Under the pieces are notes generated by a model. The model saw only the letters and a list, made by a program, of their open reading frames with translations, did not search any database and was not told the DNA's origin. The translations under genes were made by a program, and so were the position numbers. A DNA stretch of 57,291 bases from Verrucomicrobiota bacterium (GTDB lineage Bacteria; Verrucomicrobiota; Verrucomicrobiia; Limisphaerales; UBA9464): positions 1-57,291 of the forward strand of contig JAFLEF010000050.1 of NCBI GenBank assembly GCA_017309115.1, in the 5' to 3' direction. Shown here piece by piece: positions 32,084 through 41,600 of this stretch; within the stretch, counting starts at the first letter, position 1; every line of letters starts with the position of its first letter.

Positions 32084-33085
32084 ATGAGTACCGGATCCGA
32101 GTTTGAACAGAATGCCGTCCAGTTCGGCGAAGCCTTCCGCCGCCTGCACGACGAAATCTCCAAAGTCATTGTCGGACACCGAACCCTGGTCGAGGAGGTT
32201 CTCTCCGGCCTCTTCGCCGGTGGACATGTCCTGCTCGAAGGCGTGCCGGGCATCGGCAAGACGATGCTGGTCAGCACGCTTGCCAACGCCTTGGACTGTC
32301 ATTTTGCCCGCATTCAATTCACGCCCGACCTGATGCCGAGCGACATCATTGGCACCCGGGTCGTGGTTGAGGACGAACGGGGGCAGAAGCACTTCAGCTT
32401 CCAGAAGGGTCCGGTTTTCACGCAGATCCTGCTGGCCGATGAAATCAACCGGGCCACGCCCAAGACTCAATCGGCCCTGCTGGAGGCGATGCAGGAGAAG
32501 AGTGTGACGGTGGCCGGTCAGAAGATGCAGCTGCCCCCACCGTTCTTTGTGTTGGGCACCCAGAATCCGCTGGAGATGGAGGGGACCTATCCGCTGCCCG
32601 AAGCCCAGTTGGACCGGTTTCTGTTCAAGCTGGTGGTCACCTTTCCCACCCTGGAGGACCTGATCGAAGTGTCCCGGCGAACCACCCGACGAGACCTGCC
32701 TCACGCCGGGAAAGTGCTCCGCGGCGATGAAGTCGTGCGCCATATGGGAACCGTCCGGGATGTCCCGATTGCGCCGCACGTGGAATCCTATGCCGCGCGA
32801 CTGCTGCTGGCGACGCATCCGGGCACGACGCAGGAGACGCCGAAGGTGAAGCAGTATGTGAAGTATGGCGCCAGTCCTCGCGGGCTTCAGGCGCTGGTGC
32901 TCGGGGCCAAGGTTCGGGCGCTCTTGGATGGCCGGTTCAATGTGAGTTTGGAAGACCTGCAACAAGTGGCCAAACCAGCGCTGCGCCATCGGCTGATCCT
33001 CAACTTCGAAGGTGAGGCCGAAGAGGTGAAGACCGACGACATTATCAGTGAAATCCTGGAGCGGACCCCGGCGGATGTCCGGTAG
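32084..33085 (+). CDS. MoxR-family AAA+ ATPase
   Basis: A 333-residue ATPase. Walker A 'GVPGIGKT' at 53-60, Walker B 'LLADEINRA' near 116, sensor 1 'GTQNP' with Asn161, and the usual 'EGTYPLPEAQLDRF' and 'GASPRGLQALVLGAKVRALLDGR' regions. MoxR ATPases act as chaperones that insert metals or remodel partner proteins, usually with vWA proteins. Here DUF58 and two vWA genes follow immediately. The ATG at 32084 matches the family start; the in-frame extension to 31982 does not. Confidence 0.95.
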   Translation: MSTGSEFEQNAVQFGEAFRRLHDEISKVIVGHRTLVEEVLSGLFAGGHVLLEGVPGIGKTMLVSTLANALDCHFARIQFTPDLMPSDIIGTRVVVEDERGQKHFSFQKGPVFTQILLADEINRATPKTQSALLEAMQEKSVTVAGQKMQLPPPFFVLGTQNPLEMEGTYPLPEAQLDRFLFKLVVTFPTLEDLIEVSRRTTRRDLPHAGKVLRGDEVVRHMGTVRDVPIAPHVESYAARLLLATHPGTTQETPKVKQYVKYGASPRGLQALVLGAKVRALLDGRFNVSLEDLQQVAKPALRHRLILNFEGEAEEVKTDDIISEILERTPADVR

Positions 33086-33109
33086 GCGAAGGTGGCCCGA
33101 CTAACCCCG

Positions 33110-34036
33110 ATGAGCCTCCCGCCGTCAGCATCCCTCCCGGCCGACGACCGGCAGGCGCCGGTCTTCGGCGAGGATTTCCTGTCGACGCTGGAGTATTTGC
33201 ACATCGTGGCACGCAAGATTCTCAGCGGCCAGATGAAGGCCGAGCGCCGGAGCCGGACCAAAGGGGTGAGCGTGGAGTTTGCCGATCATCGGCCGTATTC
33301 CCCCGGCGACGATTTCCGGTTCATCGACTGGTCGATCTTCCTGCGGACGGATCAGTTGTTCCTGAAGCTGTTCGAAGAGGAGGAGGACCTGCATATTTAC
33401 CTCCTCCTGGATGTCTCGGGATCGTCCGACTTCGGAGTGCCCTACAAGTGGCATTACCTCCGCCGGTTGACCGCGGCGATCGGCTATCTGGGTTTGGCGA
33501 GTCTGGATCGGGTGTTTGTGATTCCGATTGGGACCAGCCTGCCGAAGGGGGCGGCGCAGCAGGTGGCGTTGCGCGGCAAGGGAAAGGTGTTCCGACTGCT
33601 GTCGTTTCTGGAGGGCTTGAAGGCGTCGGGGCCAACTCAGCTCGGTTCCTGCCTGAAGACCTTTGCTGGTAGCTCGCGCAAGCGCGGACTCGCGGTGGTG
33701 CTCAGCGATTTCTACGACCCAACCGCGTTGGCCGGTCTGAACGCGTTGCGGTACCAGAAGTTTGAAGTGTTCTGCGTCCAGGTGGTCTCGCCGCAGGAAA
33801 CCAACCCAGAACTGCTGGGAGATCTGCGACTGCTGGACGCGGAGACGGGACGCTGGCGGGAGGTCACGCTGACTGAGTCACTGCTGCGGCGGTATCGGGA
33901 AGCGTACGACACGTGGATCAACACCCTCGAAAACACCTGCCGCAAAAATGGGGTGGGCTATGTCCGCGCCCGGACGGATCAGCCGTTCTCGGATACGGTC
34001 GTTACGATGCTGCGCCGGAAAAAATTCCTCCAATGA
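33110..34036 (+). CDS. DUF58 domain protein
   Basis: A 308-residue soluble protein. The DUF58 core is visible as 'RRSRTKGVSVEFADHRPYSPGDDFRFIDWSIFLRTDQLFLKLFEEEEDLHIYLLLDVSGSS'-like order of blocks: 'GVSVEFADHRPYSPGDDFR' (residues ~55-73), 'FIDWSIFLRTDQLFLKLFEE' and the vWA-like 'LLLDVSGSS', with a metal-site-like DxSxS. Nearly all MoxR operons carry such a gene; DUF58 proteins are thought to be partners or substrates of MoxR. A GTG at 33092 and the ATG at 33110 are both possible; the ATG is preferred because the first residues before it are weakly conserved. GAAGG lies about 17 bases upstream of the ATG. Confidence 0.9.
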   Translation: MSLPPSASLPADDRQAPVFGEDFLSTLEYLHIVARKILSGQMKAERRSRTKGVSVEFADHRPYSPGDDFRFIDWSIFLRTDQLFLKLFEEEEDLHIYLLLDVSGSSDFGVPYKWHYLRRLTAAIGYLGLASLDRVFVIPIGTSLPKGAAQQVALRGKGKVFRLLSFLEGLKASGPTQLGSCLKTFAGSSRKRGLAVVLSDFYDPTALAGLNALRYQKFEVFCVQVVSPQETNPELLGDLRLLDAETGRWREVTLTESLLRRYREAYDTWINTLENTCRKNGVGYVRARTDQPFSDTVVTMLRRKKFLQ

Positions 34037-34081
34037 CGTCTCCTCGCTGGAACCCCACCTAACCCCGACGAAGACCCGCGC

Positions 34082-35950
34082 TTGTCCTTCGGAGCTCCCA
34101 TCTTCCTGTCGCTGCTGGCCCTCGCGGTGCCAATCGTCTTGCTGTACCTGCTCAAGCAGCGGCGGCGTCGGGTCGAGGTTTCGACCCTGATGTTTTGGGA
34201 TCAGATCCTGCAGGATCAGCCGTCGGTCACCTCCTTCACGCAGCTGCGCAAACTGCTCTCCCTGCTGTTGCAGTTGCTGTTCCTGCTGCTGGTGACCTTG
34301 GCCCTCGCCCGACCGGTCTTGTCGAATCGGCTGACCGGAGCGCGGCGGGTGGTGCTCCTGGTCGACACCTCGGCATCCATGGGAGTGCGCGAAGGGAAAC
34401 AAACCCGCTTTGAGCTCGCGCGGGAGCGGGCCCGGGACGTGATTCGCGGGCTGTCGATGGGTGACACCTGTTTGCTGATGTCCGTGGGTGCGGAGGCGGA
34501 TTTGGTGCATCCCTTCACGGATTCGAAGAAGGAACTGTTGGAGGCGTTGGATGGACTGAAGTTGAGCCACTCGGGAACGGACTTTAGGAAGGCCTGGCAA
34601 CGGGTGGAGCAATTGCCGCCCGACGAACGGGAGACGCAGGTGTACCTGATTACCGATGGCGCCTTTGACCCGATTGACATCGTGCCGCCGCCCCGAACGC
34701 AGTTCGCCTATCGGCCGGTGGGCACACGGTCGGACAACGTCGGCATTACGGCGTTTAGCGTTCGTCCGTTGCCGTCGTCGCCGCGGGATTTTCAAGCTCA
34801 CCTGGAACTGTTCAACGATTCGGAAGAGGAGCGTGTCATTCCTGTGGAGCTGCGAATTGGAGGTCGCCTGGCCGAGGCGTTTGAGTTTCGTGTGCCGGCA
34901 GGACAGGCGGTGACCCGGACGCTGCGTCAGTTCAGTGCCGAGGGCGGAGAGGTGGAAGTGTTTGCCGACGTTCCGGACGCGTTCCCGTTGGACAACCGGG
35001 CGTACGGGGTCTTGCCACCGCCCAGTCCAATCCGGGTGCGTTTGGTCACTCCGGAAAGTCCCTTCCTCGAACGCGCCCTGGCGACGGATGATGATCTACA
35101 ATTGGAGGTCATCACTCCGGACAAATTCCCGGCGGCGACCGACGCGACCGTGACCGTGTTTGCCGGATGTCGGCCAACCCGTACGCCGCTGGGTGCGGTG
35201 ATCTTCATTGGAGACTGGCCGGAGGATCTGGGATTGGCGCGCCAAGGTGAAGTGGCCAAACCACTGTTTACGGAATGGCAGCGGGATCATCCGGTGAATC
35301 GGCATCTGGCCCTCCAGAACGTCGGCATCGAAAAGGCCCTGTCCGCGCAACCCGGACGGGACTGGCAGCGGCTGGCCTCCAGTGTGACTGATCCCCTCGT
35401 TCTGTTGCGCGAGGAGTCCACCAACAAAGTGCTCGTGATCACCTTCGACCCCCAGGGTTCGGATCTGCCGCTGCGGGTGGCCTTCCCGATCCTGATCGGA
35501 AACTCCGTGCGTTATTTGGCACGAGCCGACACGTCGGAACGCTGGGTGAATCCGGCGATGGGCCAGGTCCTCTCTCCGCCGGAAGTGATGGGGTATCTGA
35601 CCTCGGCGCAGCGCGAAGCGGGAAAAACGTTGGATGCCGTGGTGACCCCGGAAGGCGGACCGGTTTCGCTGAAGACGGCTCCCGGACTGGTGCCGGTGGA
35701 GCGCGCGGGTCTCTACCGGGGAGTTTCTGCGGACGGCACGACCAACGTGCTGTTCGCGGCGAATCTGGCGGACCGACGGGAAAGCCGGCTGGCGCCTTCA
35801 GTGGAATTGCCCCTTCGCTCGAAGACTCCGCTCGTGGAGATCCAGGAACGGTTCCGGCTGGGATTTGAACCCTGGATGATCCTCGCGTCCTTGGCGGTGT
35901 TGGTGAGCGTGGTCGAGTGGATTCTGTTTCATCGGCGGCTGATCGAATGA
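34082..35950 (+). CDS. BatA-like membrane vWA protein
   Basis: A 622-residue protein starting at TTG, since the BatA N-terminal domain begins there ('SFGAPIFLSLLALAVPIVLLYLLKQRRRR'). A second helix near 58-78 precedes a vWA domain whose metal-site motif is 'DTSASMG' with Asp95, Ser97 and Ser99. A long external middle (residues ~190-590) carries beta-rich segments, and a C-terminal helix at ~596-613 ('WMILASLAVLVSVVEWILF') returns to the membrane. BatA-family proteins work with MoxR in envelope stress tolerance. Its stop codon overlaps the next start (ATGA). Confidence 0.9.
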   Translation: MSFGAPIFLSLLALAVPIVLLYLLKQRRRRVEVSTLMFWDQILQDQPSVTSFTQLRKLLSLLLQLLFLLLVTLALARPVLSNRLTGARRVVLLVDTSASMGVREGKQTRFELARERARDVIRGLSMGDTCLLMSVGAEADLVHPFTDSKKELLEALDGLKLSHSGTDFRKAWQRVEQLPPDERETQVYLITDGAFDPIDIVPPPRTQFAYRPVGTRSDNVGITAFSVRPLPSSPRDFQAHLELFNDSEEERVIPVELRIGGRLAEAFEFRVPAGQAVTRTLRQFSAEGGEVEVFADVPDAFPLDNRAYGVLPPPSPIRVRLVTPESPFLERALATDDDLQLEVITPDKFPAATDATVTVFAGCRPTRTPLGAVIFIGDWPEDLGLARQGEVAKPLFTEWQRDHPVNRHLALQNVGIEKALSAQPGRDWQRLASSVTDPLVLLREESTNKVLVITFDPQGSDLPLRVAFPILIGNSVRYLARADTSERWVNPAMGQVLSPPEVMGYLTSAQREAGKTLDAVVTPEGGPVSLKTAPGLVPVERAGLYRGVSADGTTNVLFAANLADRRESRLAPSVELPLRSKTPLVEIQERFRLGFEPWMILASLAVLVSVVEWILFHRRLIE

Positions 35951-38556
35951 TGAACTTCTCGCTCGAACATCCCGGGTTCCTGGCCCTGCTGGTGGCGATT
36001 CCTGTCGTGATTGGCGTGCTGCGGTACACGCTGGCGGATTCGCCGAAGGCTCAGTTGGCGCTATCGGCGGCGACGCGGTCGGTGATCCTGTTGCTGCTGG
36101 TACTGGCGCTGGCGTCGTTGCTGTGGGTGTCGCATTCGCAGCGGGTTTCCGTGCTGGTGTTGGGCGATGTTTCCGATTCGGTGCCGAAGAGTGCGCCGGG
36201 CCAGTTGAGCAATTGGTGGCGACAGGTCAGCGGTTCGGTTCCCGAGCACACGCGCGTGGGGTTGACCACCTTCGCGGTGACGAATCAGGAACTGGTCCGA
36301 CTGGGCGGGGATCCGAAAACGGTGGGCGAGGCGCCTCGACATGGTTCCGCCGGCGAGACCGATGTGGAGCGAGCGTTTCTCACTGCGGCGCAGTCCATGC
36401 CGACCGACACACTCAACCGATTGCTGGTGGTCAGCGATGGCAACGAGACGGTCGGGGACGCTTTGGCGGCGGCGCGCCGGGCCTCGGCGCATGGTTGGAA
36501 GGTGTATGCCGCGGCCTACACCAACGAGGTGCGGGACGAGGTCTTGCTGGAGGATTTGGTGGTACCAAGCGAGGTGAAGAAGGGTGCGAGCTTCGGAGTT
36601 TCGGCAATTGCTCAGGCCAGTGCCGCGACCCGGGCGCAGTTCACGTTGTATCGAGACGGCTTCAAGATTCAGGAGAAGGAAGTCGATCTGGTCGCGGGAG
36701 CCAACACGCTGACCTTCCAGGAAACCCGGGCGAAGGAAGGTCTGGTGAAGTACGAGCTGCGGATGAAGGCGGCCCGGGATTTCTTCGCCGACAACAATGT
36801 CGCCTCGGGCTTGGTGAGTGTGGCCGGAGAACCTCGCGTGCTGTTGCTGGAAGGCGTCGAACGGGACGGCCGGTTTCTCGCCCGCGCCTTGGAGGCGGAA
36901 AACATTCGTGTGGAGGTCCGCGAGGGGAAGGGCATGCCGGGAAGTCTGGAGGAACTGGCCGCGTACGATGCGGTGATTCTTTCGGATGTTCCGGCGACCG
37001 ACCTGCGACTCGCGCAGATGAATCTGCTCCGGTCCTACGTGGAGGATCTCGGCGGCGGATTTATCATGATTGGTGGTCAGAATTCCTTCGGTCTGGGTGG
37101 CTACTACCGGACGCCGGTTGAGGAGGCCCTGCCGGTCAAGATGCGGTCCGAGAAGAAGAAGGACACGCCCGGACTCGCCATGATGCTAGTGATCGACAAG
37201 TCGGGCTCGATGTCGGGCGACAAAATTCAACTGGCCAAGGAAGCAGCCATCGCGGCGGTGGAGCTGATGTCGGATCGGGATTACGTCGGAGTCATTGCGT
37301 TCGACAGCGAACCGTATGTGGTTTCCGAACTGCAACCCGCGTCGAACAAGGGCGGCATTGTCGCGGCGATTGAGCGTATCGAAGAAGGTGGAGGAACCGC
37401 GATGTACGAGCCGATGGTGCAGGCGCATCAGCAGCTGCAGCAGGTCACGGCGGCCCTGAAACACTGCATCGTTCTGACCGATGGCGTTTCGCAGCCGGGG
37501 GACTTTCAAGGCATCACGCAGTCCATGCAGTTGGATCAGATCACGGTGAGTTCCGTGGGGATTGGTCAGGGCGATGGCGACATTGATGCCGAGGTGCTGC
37601 AAAACATTGCCCGCTGGGGAAAGGGGCGGTTCTACCAGACGAGCGATCCGCACGATGTTCCGCAGATCTTCACCAAGGAAACCATGACCGCCAGCAAGTC
37701 GTCGTTGGTGGAGGAACCCTTCCTTCCCCAAGTACTGCGGAATGATCAGGTGGTCCGGGGCATCGACTGGAACAACGCGCCGTTCCTGTTCGGCTATGTG
37801 GTCACGGTACCCAAGCCCACTGCGGGGGTGCCGTTGCTGACCGAGCGAGGTGATCCGCTGCTGGTGAGTTGGCGATTTGGCTTGGGTAAGTCCGCGGCCT
37901 TCATGAGTGACGCCAAGAGCAAGTGGGCGGCGGACTGGGTGCGGTGGGCCGGGTACGGACAATTCTGGGCGCAACTGGTGCGGGACGTGATGCGCACCAC
38001 GCAGCATCGCGGGGCGGAGACGACCCTGAGCGTCCGGGGTGGCGAAGGGCATTTGCGCGTCGATGCCACGGATGAGAGCGGGGTGTTTCGGAATGGGCTG
38101 ACGACTTCAGCCCAGTTGGTGAAGCCGGACTTGTCGCTGATGCCGCTCGCTCTGCGCCAGACCGCTCCGGGCCGGTATGAAGCCACCTTTCCGATGCCGG
38201 AGACCGGAAGCTACTTGTTCAAGATCCGGCAAACCCGCCCGGGACCGGGGACCGAACCTGAAGTGGTGAACGACTACACCCGGGCCATGACGGTCAGCTA
38301 CAAACCGGAGTACCGTCATCTGTCCCTCAACGAACCGTTTTTGCGGTCCCTAGCCGAGAGCACCGGCGGCGCGTTTCAACCCAGTGCCGATGATCTGTTC
38401 CGGGTAGCCGCCGGAGAGCAGGTGGCCGTTCGCAAACGACTTTGGCCCTGGCTGCTGACCGCAGCGCTGCTCCTGTTTGTGGTGGATGTGGCCCTCCGCC
38501 GGCTCGATCTCGCAGGCCGGGGACTGTTCCGCGACGAGGCCCAACGCTACGGCTGA
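35947..38556 (+). CDS. Large membrane protein with two vWA domains
   Basis: An 869-residue protein. N-terminal helices at ~10-28 and ~44-61 are followed by a first vWA-like domain with 'DVSDS' (Asp74, Ser76, Ser78), a beta-rich region, a glutamine amidotransferase-like segment ('YDAVILSDVPATDLRLAQMNLLRSYVEDLGGGFIMIGG' in blocks, ~340-380) and a second, canonical vWA domain with 'DKSGSMSG' (Asp417, Ser419, Ser421). A final helix near 830-848 precedes a short basic tail. This is the vWA/GATase-like architecture frequently found with BatA in planctomycetes and Verrucomicrobiota. The ATG at 35947 overlaps the stop of the BatA gene. Confidence 0.88.
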   Translation: MMNFSLEHPGFLALLVAIPVVIGVLRYTLADSPKAQLALSAATRSVILLLLVLALASLLWVSHSQRVSVLVLGDVSDSVPKSAPGQLSNWWRQVSGSVPEHTRVGLTTFAVTNQELVRLGGDPKTVGEAPRHGSAGETDVERAFLTAAQSMPTDTLNRLLVVSDGNETVGDALAAARRASAHGWKVYAAAYTNEVRDEVLLEDLVVPSEVKKGASFGVSAIAQASAATRAQFTLYRDGFKIQEKEVDLVAGANTLTFQETRAKEGLVKYELRMKAARDFFADNNVASGLVSVAGEPRVLLLEGVERDGRFLARALEAENIRVEVREGKGMPGSLEELAAYDAVILSDVPATDLRLAQMNLLRSYVEDLGGGFIMIGGQNSFGLGGYYRTPVEEALPVKMRSEKKKDTPGLAMMLVIDKSGSMSGDKIQLAKEAAIAAVELMSDRDYVGVIAFDSEPYVVSELQPASNKGGIVAAIERIEEGGGTAMYEPMVQAHQQLQQVTAALKHCIVLTDGVSQPGDFQGITQSMQLDQITVSSVGIGQGDGDIDAEVLQNIARWGKGRFYQTSDPHDVPQIFTKETMTASKSSLVEEPFLPQVLRNDQVVRGIDWNNAPFLFGYVVTVPKPTAGVPLLTERGDPLLVSWRFGLGKSAAFMSDAKSKWAADWVRWAGYGQFWAQLVRDVMRTTQHRGAETTLSVRGGEGHLRVDATDESGVFRNGLTTSAQLVKPDLSLMPLALRQTAPGRYEATFPMPETGSYLFKIRQTRPGPGTEPEVVNDYTRAMTVSYKPEYRHLSLNEPFLRSLAESTGGAFQPSADDLFRVAAGEQVAVRKRLWPWLLTAALLLFVVDVALRRLDLAGRGLFRDEAQRYG

Positions 38557-38611
38557 TTTCCCTTTTCATTCTGATCCCACTCCACGCCCTTCAGGGGCAC
38601 TCAACCTCGCC

Positions 38612-41600
38612 ATGAAATCCTTGCTGCTGTCGATCGTGCTGGTGTTGCTGCTGGGCCGGGTCGCCGGACAAGACGGAGCCCCAGATGCCGCGCGTGAACT
38701 GGAGACGCGCAACCGGTATGAAACCGTTCTGCTGAAGAATCCGTTCCAGGAACGCGCCTTCAATTCCGTCTACGAAGGCTATGGCCGGGTGGAGGGCGTC
38801 GATGCGTGGGTCGCGAAGCTCCTACCATCGTCCAAGGAAGGTGAGGGACGGGCCGCGGCCCTGCTGCTGCTGGGGCAGATTTACGATCGCCAGTTCAAGA
38901 CTGCCGACGCGCTGACGGCGTTGGAGCAAGCCGGCCAATTGGGCGAATCGCGGCCGCAGTTCCAGGTGTTGCTGGGAACGCTCTACTACAAAGCGGGCAA
39001 GGACGAGGCCGCGGCTAAACTGTTGGGCCAGGCTCTCGACTCGTTGACGGATCTGGATCAGCGGGCGGCCGTGTCCCGGTTGCTCGGGAATCTGTATCTG
39101 CGCCAGGGCAAGCGCGACGAGGCGGTGGCGGTGTGGAAACGCATCACCGAGCAGAATCCCGGTGAGGCGTTCGCCCAGTTGGAACTTGCTGAAATCTACG
39201 AAGACAACCGGATGTGGGATCAGGCGATCGAGGTGTACCGTAGCGTCGCGACTGAGGCGAAGGACGATCCCTACCGACAATGCCGCGCCTTGCGGAGCAT
39301 TGGTCAATGCCAGGTGCAGGCGGAGAAGTTCAAGGAGGCGATTGCCACGTACGAGCAGGCGTTGGGGTTGGTCGCTCCGGGCAACTGGTTGTTCGAGGAT
39401 CTTAAGCTGCGGTTGGTGGGCGTGTATGAGGACATTGGCGACCTGGAGGGTTTGAAGAAATACGTCGAGGCGCGGTTGCAACAGAACGCTGGCGATGGGG
39501 AGTTCCGGGATCTGTTGGCGGAGACCTTGATTCGCTTGGGTCAGTTCGACGCGGCGGAGCAGCAGTATCGAGAGATGCTTGAGCGCTCCCCACGGAGCGG
39601 GCACGTGCATGAGAAGCTGATTGCCCTGTACCAGCGGACGTCGAAACGGGAGGCGGTCGTAGCCAGTTACGAGAAGCTGATCGAACTGTTCCCCACGGAT
39701 CCTGATTACCTGCGGCGCCTGGGCGAATTCTACCTGCGCGAGAATCAACCCGATAAGGCCAAGGAGACCTGGCGCCGTCTTGCCAAGGGTACGCCCTCCG
39801 CCGAGGCGCTCGGCACGCTGGCGGGATGGTTCGAGAGCTTCGAATTCCCGGACGAAGCGATCCAGACCTATCAGCAGGCGCTGGCGCTGAAGCCGAATGG
39901 GGACTGGACCGACCGACAGGCCGCGTTGCGGTTCCAGAAGGGTGAGGAGGCCGAGGCGGTTCGGTTGTGGCTGTCGCTGGCGACGCCGGACAGTTCGGTC
40001 GAGGACCTCGCCAACGTAGCGGCGATTCTGGAGTCCAACGGACGTTTGGACGAGTCGTTGTCCCTGCGACAACAGGCCGTTACCAAGGAGCCCGGAAATC
40101 TCGAACAACAGCTGGCCCTCGGAAAAAGCCTGCTCCGCAAACAGAAGTTCACCGAAGCGGCGGCGACCTTTGAGTTGCTGGCGTCCCAGAACACCAATGA
40201 ATTCCTGACCCTGCAGGGCGAGCAGGGTCGGTTGGATGCGTGGCGAGAACTGGGGGTCCTCGAGGAGAAGCAGAAGGCTCTGGAGGATGACCTGAATGCG
40301 CATCCGACCGACGCGGCGAAGCTGGGTCAGTTGGCCCGATTTTACGAACGGTCCGGTCAGCGCGAGAAAGCGGTGGAGCTGTATGAAGTCCGTCGCGCCA
40401 AGGAGCCGGACAACCTCGACTACCTCCGCGCGCTGGCTCCGCTGTACGAGAGCACCAAGCAGGTGGAGTCTGCTTTGACGGCGTATCAGACGCTGCTGGA
40501 AAAGGACAAGTCCCGGGCTCGGGTGTATCAGCAAAACCTGCTGGATCTGTATCTGGCCGCGGATCAGAAGGACGAGTCGATTCGCGCCGCCGAGGCCCTG
40601 GTGAGCCTGGCTCCGGGCGATCCGGAGATCCGCCTGACCCTGGCGCAGGTGTATCTGACTTATCGCTTGCCGGAGAAAGCCCTGACGGAGTTTCGCACTG
40701 CGCTCCGGCTGGAACCGAACGAGCCGGAGTATTACCGGCGCTACGGCGAGGTCCTGGAATCCGAGAAGCGATATGGCGAGGCGCAGGAGGCCTACCGCAA
40801 GATGCTCGACACGGCGAAGGAGGATTCGACCCGGATTGCCGCGGTGGGGGCGCTCACGCGGATTCACACGCTGCAGGATCGGCTGAACGATCTCGTGGCC
40901 GAGTTCCAGCGACGCATTCGGAACACTCCCAAGAAGCTGGCTGCGTACGAGGAGCTCGCGGTGATCTACCGGGAGTCTGGGCAAGTGTCGCGGGGCGTGG
41001 AGGTATTGGAGTCCGGGCTCAATTCCGTGGACGACAAAAATGCGGCGCTCCGGGCGCTCATCCGAGCCAGCTTCGAGGCTCAGGATTTCCCGAAGGTGAA
41101 GAGCTACTTCGAACAGTTGGTGGCGGCCAGCGGCAAGCCTACCGCCAACGAGTTCGAGCGGTTGGGTCAGATCTATGCGCAGTTGGGTGAAATCGAGAAG
41201 GCCCGTCAGACCTGGATGCGGATTGTTTCCGAATCCCCGAAGGATGCGAAGGCGCATGATCGGTTGGCGCAGATTCTTCGGGACGCCGGGCTCACTGACG
41301 AAGCCATTGCCATGAAAGGGCGCGCGGTGGAACTGGACCCCACGGATCTCAAGCGTCGGTTCGACTTCTCACAGCTTCTGGCGCAGAGCGAGCAGCCGGT
41401 AGAGGCGATCAAGCAGCTCAATCTAATTCTGGAGCTGGGGGCGGCCGAACCTCCCCCGGAGGAGTCCACCTCGGAAAAGAAGGTGAAATCCGTCAACCGG
41501 GGCCAGACCTCACCGGTCAGTTCCGCACAGTTCATGTACGGACTCTCGGCTTATCGCGGGGGCTACTATGGCGGCGGATGGCAGGGGACGTTCCGTCAGT

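Noticed and set aside
38822-41257. 811-codon and similar long minus-strand frames opposite the TPR gene
   Set aside because: They mirror TPR codons (Leu/Arg/Gln-rich) with no family features; the sense strand has signal peptide and TPR repeats without interruption.
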